Source: JAAYBT01 sp964404395 (GTDB taxonomy: Bacteria > Bacillota > Clostridia > Acetivibrionales > DTU013). From it: a DNA stretch of 11,112 nt. The notes under the pieces are model-generated. The model ran no database searches, was not told where the DNA came from, and worked only from the letters and a program-made list of their open reading frames with translations. Of this stretch, positions 6,887-11,112 are shown piece after piece. Position numbers and translations under genes: made by a program. The stretch covers positions 1 to 11,112 of the forward strand of contig CAYOKA010000070.1 in NCBI GenBank assembly GCA_964404395.1, written 5' to 3'. Position 1 is the first letter of the stretch, and each line of letters opens with the position of its first letter.

Positions 6887-7365
6887 TACTTCTCCTTCAA
6901 TACAACTGTAATGTGGCTGGTCCTCTTCCTAATTCTATTTGCTCTGCCCTTTGCTCTTGGCATAATTCTTTTCAGTGTCGGTCCCTGTGAAGCAAATGCT
7001 TCAGCTACCACAAGGTTATCTCTGTTAAGCTCTTTTGTAGGATCATTCGTTGCATTGGCTTCAGCTGACTTCAAAAGCTTGTAGAGTAATTCTGAAGCTA
7101 CCTTCGGTGTGTATCTTACGATGCCATAAGCTTCATCAATATTCTTGCCTCTGATAAGGTCAAGAACGATATCTACCTTTCTTGAAGAAATCCTTGCGTA
7201 CTTCAATACGGCTCTTCCTTCGTCCTTGCCAATACCAAGTACCTTCTTTTCCTTTTTGGTCAGTAATTCAGGTTTCTGAAACTGTCTATTGGTCTTATTA
7301 TATTTTTCAAGGATTTGATCCTTATCCTTGAGAAGTTCCTCTTTCGATTTAACCTTCTTTTCCAA
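6886..7365 (-). CDS. rplV: 50S ribosomal protein L22 with basic N-terminal extension
   Basis: L22 binds all 23S rRNA domains, and its long beta-hairpin lines the peptide exit tunnel opposite L4. The frame encodes 159 residues; ordinary bacterial L22 has about 110-115. The core starts around residue 50 with GRAVLKYARISSRKVDIVLD and continues through LIRGKNIDEA, a helix with LLKSAEANA, and the hairpin loop at about residues 128-146 (QGPTLKRIMPRAKGRANRI). Residues 1-49 are a Lys/Glu-rich, probably helical extension. The start is TTG at 7365, eight bases after AAAGGAGG. There is no other ribosome binding site closer to the core, so the extension looks genuine. Spacing to rpsS is 50 nt. Confidence 0.95.
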   Translation of the reverse strand: MEKKVKSKEELLKDKDQILEKYNKTNRQFQKPELLTKKEKKVLGIGKDEGRAVLKYARISSRKVDIVLDLIRGKNIDEAYGIVRYTPKVASELLYKLLKSAEANATNDPTKELNRDNLVVAEAFASQGPTLKRIMPRAKGRANRIRKRTSHITVVLKEK

Positions 7366-7373
7366 CTGGAATT

Positions 7374-7381
7374 CCTCCTTT
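7374..7381 (-). promoter_or_regulatory. Ribosome binding site fixing the long rplV start
   Basis: AAAGGAGG on the transcribed strand stands eight bases before the TTG at 7365. It is the only good site near the gene and supports translation of the N-terminal extension of L22. Confidence 0.85.
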
Positions 7382-7415
7382 CGGCATTAAGCTTGTTTCA
7401 TGCATATTATTACTA

Positions 7416-7700
7416 TTACTTCAGGGAAGTTGACTTTTCAGTGTGGCGACCATGGCCCCTGAATGTCCTCGTAGGTGCAAATTCCCCAAGCTTGTGGCCA
7501 ACCATATCTTCAGTTATATATACAGGTACATGCTTTCTGCCGTCATGCATTGCAATAGTGTGTCCTACCATTTGTGGGAATATCGTTGATGCTCTGGACC
7601 AGCTTTTCAGAACTTTCTTTTCGTTAGCCTTATTCATATCCTCAATTCTCTTGAGGAGTTTCAAGTCAACATATGGTCCTTTCTTTAATGATCTGCTCAT
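7416..7700 (-). CDS. rpsS: 30S ribosomal protein S19
   Basis: S19 pairs with S13 in the 30S head and contacts A-site tRNA and bridge B1. The 94-residue product is near the family norm of about 92-93. It starts SRSLKKGPYVDLKLLKRIED and contains KSWSRASTIFPQMVGHTIAM, DGRKHVPVYITEDMVGHKLG and the C-terminal signature GEFAPTRTFRGHGRH. The start is ATG at 7700. The AGGAGG site lies about 11 bases upstream, a slightly long spacing. It lies 46 nt after rplB. Confidence 0.98.
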   Translation of the reverse strand: MSRSLKKGPYVDLKLLKRIEDMNKANEKKVLKSWSRASTIFPQMVGHTIAMHDGRKHVPVYITEDMVGHKLGEFAPTRTFRGHGRHTEKSTSLK

Positions 7701-7746
7701 TTGGTGTCAGTCCTCCTTTCCTTACTTCGGATTCCCGTAACATTTA

Positions 7747-8580
7747 TTATTTCTGCTTCCTTCTCTTAACAATAAACATATCGGATTTGTTCTTCTTCTT
7801 TCTTGTCTTATATCCCAGTGTAGGTTTGCCCCAAGGCGTTAGCGGGCTCGGCATTCCGATTGGGGACTTGCCTTCACCACCACCATGAGGATGGTCTACG
7901 GGATTCATGACAACACCGCGCACGCCGGGTCTGAAGCCCATCCATCTCTTCCTGCCGGCCTTACCGATTGTAATATTTTCATTATCAATGTTTCCAACCT
8001 GGCCAATAGTTGCTTTACACGAGATTCTGATCATTCTTACTTCACCTGAAGGAAGCCTGACCTGCGCGTAATCGCCTTCCTTTGCCATGAGCTGTGCTGC
8101 ATTTCCGGCCGACCTGACAAGCTGGCCGCCCTTACCCGGCTTCATCTCTATGTTGTGAATCATAGTACCGACCGGTATGTTAACCAGTGGAAGTGAATTG
8201 CCCGGTTTGATATCAGCTGTCGGACCTGATTCCACAATGTCTCCGACCTTCAATCCTACAGGCGCAAGAATATACCTTTTCTCTCCGTCAACATAATAAA
8301 GAAGAGCAATATTTGCAGTCCTGTTTGGATCGTATTCTATTGCGGCTACTTTAGCATCGATGCCATCTTTATTTCTCTTGAAATCGATGATCCTATACTT
8401 TTGTGCTGCTCCACCACCTCTGTGGCGTACGGTAATCCTGCCGTAAACATTTCTTCCGCCTGTTTTTTTCGAAGTCTCCACAAGCGACTTCTCGGGCTTT
8501 TTCTTTGTAATATCTTCAAAGGTTGAACCCGTCATATACCTTCTGGCGGGAGAAGTAGGACTATACTTTTTTACTGCCAT
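7747..8580 (-). CDS. rplB: 50S ribosomal protein L2
   Basis: L2 is a core large-subunit protein needed for subunit association and for peptidyl-transferase activity. It has 277 residues, the usual length. The protein begins AVKKYSPTSPARRYMTGSTF, has the OB-fold and SH3-like domains (GGGAAQKYRIIDFKRNKDGI; NIPVGTMIHNIE; GKGGQLVRSAGNAAQ), and carries NPVDHPHGGGEGK near the C-terminus; His230 corresponds to the functionally important His229 of E. coli. The start is ATG at 8580. Its ribosome binding site (AAGGAGTGAG) lies about 12 bases upstream, just past the 52-bp repeat array that separates it from rplW. Confidence 0.98.
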   Translation of the reverse strand: MAVKKYSPTSPARRYMTGSTFEDITKKKPEKSLVETSKKTGGRNVYGRITVRHRGGGAAQKYRIIDFKRNKDGIDAKVAAIEYDPNRTANIALLYYVDGEKRYILAPVGLKVGDIVESGPTADIKPGNSLPLVNIPVGTMIHNIEMKPGKGGQLVRSAGNAAQLMAKEGDYAQVRLPSGEVRMIRISCKATIGQVGNIDNENITIGKAGRKRWMGFRPGVRGVVMNPVDHPHGGGEGKSPIGMPSPLTPWGKPTLGYKTRKKKNKSDMFIVKRRKQK

Positions 8581-8620
8581 GTCTTCTTCTCACTCCTTAT
8601 CTAAAAAACGTAATAGCTTT

Positions 8621-8787
8621 GCCGAGTCTTTCTTGCCGGACATCGTTTTGCATTTGGTTCCTGCTATGCAAAGCCGAGTCTTTCTTGCCGGACATCGTTT
8701 TGCTTTTGGTTCCTGCTATGCAAAGCCGAGTCTTTCTTGCCGGACATCGTTTTGCTTTTGGTTCCTGCTATGCAAAGCCGAGTCTTT
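8621..8787 (-). repeat. 52-bp tandem repeat array in the rplW-rplB spacer
   Basis: Three contiguous 52-bp units lie at 8621-8672, 8673-8724 and 8725-8776, followed by an 11-bp partial copy (GCCGAGTCTTT) at 8777-8787 that runs into the rplW stop codon. Units 2 and 3 are identical; unit 1 differs from them by one base at 8652 (A instead of T). The array fills most of the 205-nt spacer. There are no spacers between units, so it is not a CRISPR. The unit length is not a multiple of three. On the transcribed strand each unit can form a small TTTGC/GCAAA stem, extended to a perfect TTTGCAT/ATGCAAA stem (8647-8653 with 8666-8672) in unit 1. Function is unknown. Confidence 0.97.
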
Positions 8788-9139
8788 ACTGCGTTACTCC
8801 ATACTCTTCAATGCTTGTCTTATACTTCTTATTGACTACTGCTTCCTTGCCACCCTTTGTCAAATAGGTATTCGGCTTGGGATCAAGATCTATCTTGATG
8901 ACTGCCTTTTTCCAATCAGGCTTGGGCCCAATATGAACGCCCATTCTCTTAAGCTTGCCTTCATAATTTGATGTGTTCACCTGAACCACCTTCACCTGGA
9001 AAAGTCTCTCAGCAGCCTGCCTAATCTCTGCCTTTGATGCATTGACATCCACTATAAATGTGTATTTCCCGGCAGCTATATCGAGGTTGCTTTTTTCGGT
9101 GATATATGGCCTTAAGATAACATCTTCAGGAACTCTCAT
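8786..9139 (-). CDS. rplW: 50S ribosomal protein L23 with divergent C-terminal tail
   Basis: L23 lies at the tunnel exit and is the main docking point for trigger factor and SRP. The 117-residue product is longer than the usual 95-100. The core is clear: DVILRPYITEKSNLDIAAGK, YTFIVDVNASKAEIRQAAER, FQVKVVQVNTSNYEGK and KRMGVHIGPKPDWKKAVIKI. After about residue 84 the usual short ending is replaced by a basic tail of about 33 residues containing NTYLTKGGKEAVVNKKY and ending EEYGVTQ. The ATG at 9139 shares its first base with the rplD stop (TAATG). The stop codon at 8786-8788 touches the 52-bp repeat array. Confidence 0.95.
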   Translation of the reverse strand: MRVPEDVILRPYITEKSNLDIAAGKYTFIVDVNASKAEIRQAAERLFQVKVVQVNTSNYEGKLKRMGVHIGPKPDWKKAVIKIDLDPKPNTYLTKGGKEAVVNKKYKTSIEEYGVTQ

Positions 9140-9762
9140 TATGCATACACCTCCTCGACTTTTTCAACCGCATCCTTCGTGATAAGGAACTTATCATATT
9201 TAAGGATGTCATATACATTTATAGTATTAACTAATGTAGTTTTCACTCCGGGTATGTTTCTTGCGGATTTCTCAACAGTTTCATTTTTGCTGTCGAGAAC
9301 AACCAGAACACTGGTATCTACCTTTAATGAATCCAACATGCTTACCATCTCTTTTGTCTTGATGTTGTCAAAACTCAGCTGGTCAAGTACTAAGAACTCA
9401 TTATCGTTGACTTTTGACGTAAGCGCCGACTTAAGTGCCAGCTTCTTAAGCTTCTTCGGAATTGTATAGGAATAGCTTCTGGGTTTTGGTCCAAGAGCTA
9501 CACCGCCCTTAATCCACTGCGGCGACCGTGTACTTCCCTGTCTTGCACGGCCTGTACCTTTTTGTCTCCATGGCTTGGCACCGCCGCCTCTCACCTCACT
9601 TTGAGTTTTGGTGGACTGTGTGCCCTGCCGTTTATTTGCTAACTGGTTTTGTACAGCGAGATGCATAGCGTTTTTATTCACATCAATGCCGAATATGTTA
9701 TCATTCAGCTCGATCTCTCCGATTGTCTCGCCTTTCATATTGTATAAATCAACTTTTGGCAT
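9139..9762 (-). CDS. rplD: 50S ribosomal protein L4
   Basis: L4 is an early assembly protein whose extended loop lines the exit tunnel at its narrowest point. In E. coli it also represses the S10 operon. The 207-residue product starts PKVDLYNMKGETIGEIEL. The tunnel loop is intact at about residues 60-85 (GGGAKPWRQKGTGRARQGST); KPWRQKGTGRAR at 63-74 is where macrolide-resistance changes occur in other species. The C-terminal half has the usual alpha/beta fold, ending DILKYDKFLITKDAVEKVEE. The start is ATG at 9762, eight bases after AGGAGG. It lies 24 nt after rplC and overlaps rplW by one base. Confidence 0.98.
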   Translation of the reverse strand: MPKVDLYNMKGETIGEIELNDNIFGIDVNKNAMHLAVQNQLANKRQGTQSTKTQSEVRGGGAKPWRQKGTGRARQGSTRSPQWIKGGVALGPKPRSYSYTIPKKLKKLALKSALTSKVNDNEFLVLDQLSFDNIKTKEMVSMLDSLKVDTSVLVVLDSKNETVEKSARNIPGVKTTLVNTINVYDILKYDKFLITKDAVEKVEEVYA

Positions 9763-9786
9763 AATCGCTTCCTCCTCCCATCCGAA

Positions 9787-10425
9787 TTACCTGCCAGATT
9801 TAACAGTTTCCTTTATAACCACTAAACCACCCTTGGGTCCGGGAACTGCGCCTTTTACCAGAAGCAGATTCCTCTCACTGTCAACCTTGACTACTTTCAG
9901 ATTCTGAATTGTAATCTTATCAACTCCCATGTGACCCGGCTGTTTCTTTCCTTTAAAAACTCTTCCAGGACTTGCCCCGGCTCCCATAGAACCAACTCTC
10001 CTGTGATACTTCGAACCATGAGTTTCAGGGCCGCGATGTTTCCCATGCCTCTTTATGACCCCGGCAAAACCTTTTCCCTTTGATATGCCACTGACATCAA
10101 TGCTATCTCCCTCATCGAACATGTCGGTGACCTTTACTTCCTGGCCTACATCATATTTATCAACGTCATTTGTCCTAAATTCTCTTAGAAATCTCTTTGA
10201 TGGTACATCTATTTTTGTAAATAAACCCCTATCAGGCTTATTCAGCTGCTTTTCCTGGATATCGCCAAAGCCAAGCTTGATTGCTGTATATCCATCATTC
10301 TCCATCGTCTTCTTCTGGACAACAGCACAAGGGCCAGCCTGTATAACAGTTACCGGTATAGCCAGACTATCCTCTGTAAATATTTGTGTCATGCCAATTT
10401 TCTTTCCAAGAATGAATTTGTTCAT
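9787..10425 (-). CDS. rplC: 50S ribosomal protein L3
   Basis: L3 initiates 50S assembly, and its central extension reaches the peptidyl-transferase centre. The 212-residue product starts NKFILGKKIGMTQIFTEDSL. It includes VTVIQAGPCAVVQKKT, the glycine-rich SKGKGFAGVIKRHGKHRGPE signature, GSKYHRRVGSMGAGASPGRV and KKQPGHMGVDKITIQNLKVV. The start is ATG at 10425 directly downstream of an AGGAGG site. The spacer to rpsJ is 162 nt, long for this operon, and is rich in inverted repeats. Confidence 0.98.
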   Translation of the reverse strand: MNKFILGKKIGMTQIFTEDSLAIPVTVIQAGPCAVVQKKTMENDGYTAIKLGFGDIQEKQLNKPDRGLFTKIDVPSKRFLREFRTNDVDKYDVGQEVKVTDMFDEGDSIDVSGISKGKGFAGVIKRHGKHRGPETHGSKYHRRVGSMGAGASPGRVFKGKKQPGHMGVDKITIQNLKVVKVDSERNLLLVKGAVPGPKGGLVVIKETVKSGR

Positions 10426-10587
10426 TTTCTTACCTCCTAAATATCATTGGTTCACACTGAAGTAATCAATTGACTGTCCTGTGAACATGATCTCTCAATT
10501 AGCCGCAATCAGCGATTGTCGGCTGTCCAGAATTGATGCAATCAATCACCGGTTACCATGATTGATCTATCAATTGCTGCTTATTGC
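10426..10587 (-). promoter_or_regulatory. rpsJ-rplC spacer with nested inverted repeats
   Basis: The spacer is 162 nt, against under about 60 nt for most junctions in this block. It holds a hairpin at 10501-10524 (AGCCG/CGGCT plus CAATC/GATTG with one bulge and a 3-nt loop). It also holds four ATTGAT/ATCAAT arms at 10532-10537, 10541-10546, 10561-10566 and 10569-10574, which can pair in alternative ways. A direct repeat of 13 bases with one mismatch lies at 10488-10500 and 10563-10575. There is no T-tract terminator and no supported ORF. Confidence 0.6.
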
Positions 10588-10899
10588 CTACAGCTTAATC
10601 TCAATGTCCACGCCTGCCGGTAAATCAAGCCTCATCAACGCATCAACTGTCTTAGGTGTCGGTAACAATATATCTATGAGCCTTTTGTGTGTCCTCATTT
10701 CAAACTGTTCACGCGCATCCTTGTACTTGTGCGGAGCTCTAAGTATTGTCATTATTTCCTTCTGCGTAGGAAGCGGAACGGGTCCTGAGACCTGCGCACC
10801 GGTTCTTTTTGCAGTATCAACAATTTTCTCGGCTGACTGATCAAGTACCTGGTGATCAAAAGCTTTTAGCCTGATTCTAATCTTCTGGTTGTTTGCCAT
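10588..10899 (-). CDS. rpsJ: 30S ribosomal protein S10
   Basis: S10 is a 30S head protein, and in E. coli it also joins NusB in the transcription antitermination complex. From ATG at 10899 the product has 103 residues, the family norm: ANNQKIRIRLKAFDHQVLDQ, AQVSGPVPLPTQKEIMTILR, the signature KYKDAREQFEMRTHKRLIDI and a typical C-terminal strand. The AGGAGGT site (10907-10912 core) sits seven bases before the ATG. The frame stays open to a GTG at 10932, but that codon lies upstream of the ribosome binding site, in the leader hairpin. This is the first gene of the block visible in the window. Confidence 0.98.
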   Translation of the reverse strand: MANNQKIRIRLKAFDHQVLDQSAEKIVDTAKRTGAQVSGPVPLPTQKEIMTILRAPHKYKDAREQFEMRTHKRLIDILLPTPKTVDALMRLDLPAGVDIEIKL

Positions 10900-10919
10900 A
10901 CAATAACCTCCTGTTTTAA

Positions 10920-10942
10920 TGTTAGGGGACACTCCTTTCTGA
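10920..10942 (-). repeat. Leader box 3 (degenerate copy, nearest rpsJ)
   Basis: Aligned with the box at 10963-10985 it matches at 15 of 23 positions, and all eight differences are transitions. It keeps the TCAGAA-GGAG start and the TAAC end on the transcribed strand. It also provides one arm of the leader hairpin. Confidence 0.5.
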
Positions 10943-10980
10943 ACACGCGGGTATTCCTTTTACGTTAAGGAATGTCCCCT
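10924..10980 (-). promoter_or_regulatory. Leader hairpin ending 11 nt before the rpsJ ribosome binding site
   Basis: Arms at 10924-10937 and 10967-10980 are complementary over 14 positions in the transcript, counting one G-U pair (AGGGGACATTCCTT with AAGGAGTGTCCCCT on the minus strand). The arm at 10967-10973 can instead pair with 10953-10959 in a perfect 7-bp stem with a 7-nt loop, so two mutually exclusive folds exist. No U-tract follows, so it is not a standard terminator. This could be an autoregulatory site, but that is inference. Confidence 0.6.
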
Positions 10981-10985
10981 TCTGA
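10963..10985 (-). repeat. Leader box 2
   Basis: On the transcribed strand this box reads TCAGAAGGGGACATTCCTTA followed by ACG. It is identical to box 1 at 22 of 23 positions and lies 76 bases downstream of it. It supplies the 5' arm of the leader hairpin. Confidence 0.8.
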
Positions 10986-10986
10986 A

Positions 10987-11022
10987 TTAGCTTGGTCCAG
11001 CACCCTCCAAACTGAGCTGCAT
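10987..11022 (-). other. Possible leader micro-ORF (11 codons)
   Basis: An ATG at 11022 follows AGGAGG by nine bases and opens an 11-codon frame (MQLSLEGAGPS) ending in TAA just before leader box 2. The start region can pair with downstream bases (CACCC at 11001-11005 on the plus strand with GGGTG at 11023-11027). The good ribosome binding site is the only support; there is no run of a single amino acid such as attenuator peptides carry. It may be chance. Confidence 0.25.
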
Positions 11023-11038
11023 GGGTGTATCCCTCCTG

Positions 11039-11061
11039 CGTTAAGGAATGTCTCCTTCTGA
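11039..11061 (-). repeat. Leader box 1
   Basis: On the transcribed strand this box reads TCAGAAGGAGACATTCCTTA followed by ACG, with one base different from box 2. Both boxes are followed by a similar stretch: a purine-rich AGGAGG or AAAGGA element, then ATACCC-like bases, then ATG or GTG. Confidence 0.8.
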
Positions 11062-11112
11062 TTGTTACGTACAACAAGCTTTTTATCTGTACACTATGCC
11101 GGGTGTTTCATG

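Larger units (their letters stand above)
10900..11112 (-). promoter_or_regulatory. Gene-free structured leader upstream of rpsJ
   Basis: This 213-nt stretch before rpsJ has no conventional gene. It contains three degenerate boxes and a long hairpin, listed separately. In Firmicutes tuf commonly precedes rpsJ, but no tuf coding sequence reaches into the window. I could not identify a convincing sigma-A promoter pair or an intrinsic terminator on either strand, so whether a transcript starts here or reads through from upstream is open. Confidence 0.6.

Noticed and set aside
8621..8776. Possible CRISPR array
   Set aside because: Units are directly adjacent with no variable spacers, and no cas genes are present.
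8579..8971. Plus-strand open frames across the 52-bp array giving repeated peptides
   Set aside because: The same repeat is read in shifted frames because 52 is not a multiple of three; there is no ribosome binding site, and the frames run antisense into rplW.
10900..10932. Extended S10 start at GTG 10932
   Set aside because: The good AGGAGG site lies between that GTG and the ATG at 10899, and the ATG gives the family length of 103 residues.
11062..11077. TTGTT/AACAA inverted repeat as an operator or terminator
   Set aside because: The stem is only five pairs with no U-tract, too weak to call.

Overview
The window holds one uninterrupted minus-strand block of 22 ribosomal and translocation genes: the S10 and spc clusters joined head to tail. 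The gene order (rpsJ, rplC, rplD, rplW, rplB, rpsS, rplV, rpsC, rplP, rpmC, rpsQ, rplN, rplX, rplE, rpsN, rpsH, rplF, rplR, rpsE, rpmD, rplO, secY) is the standard bacterial order. Several signs point to a Clostridia-type Firmicute: strong AGGAGG ribosome binding sites before nearly every gene, a 61-residue zinc-type S14, an L24 with a zinc ribbon, L30 present, and moderately AT-rich spacers. A relative of the cellulolytic Clostridia (Ruminiclostridium/Acetivibrio) is a guess from general feel and not demonstrated.

Layout, in transcription order from the right edge. Bases 11112-10900 form a gene-free leader with three degenerate copies of a box of about 23 nt and a long hairpin just upstream of rpsJ. 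Next come rpsJ, a 162-nt spacer full of inverted repeats, and rplC-rplD-rplW, with rplD and rplW overlapping by one base. A 205-nt spacer before rplB carries three tandem 52-bp repeats. Then follow rplB, rpsS, an unusually long rplV, an 83-nt spacer with a large imperfect hairpin, and the tightly packed rpsC-rplP-rpmC-rpsQ-rplN-rplX-rplE-rpsN-rpsH-rplF-rplR-rpsE-rpmD-rplO. The last gene, secY, starts one base after rplO and runs off the left edge after about 338 codons. I see no intrinsic terminator and no plus-strand gene.

The products assemble the 30S and 50S subunits. SecY, the Sec channel core, is co-transcribed with them as in most bacteria. The genes themselves are ordinary. The unusual material lies in the spacers (the 52-bp array, the rpsJ leader boxes, the rpsJ-rplC inverted repeats, the rplV-rpsC hairpin), in an approximately 48-residue basic N-terminal extension of L22, in a divergent C-terminal tail on L23, and in the frequent use of TTG or GTG starts (7 of 22 genes). 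I found no clear new enzymatic or defence system. The best candidates for something undescribed are the repeat array and the structured rpsJ leader.
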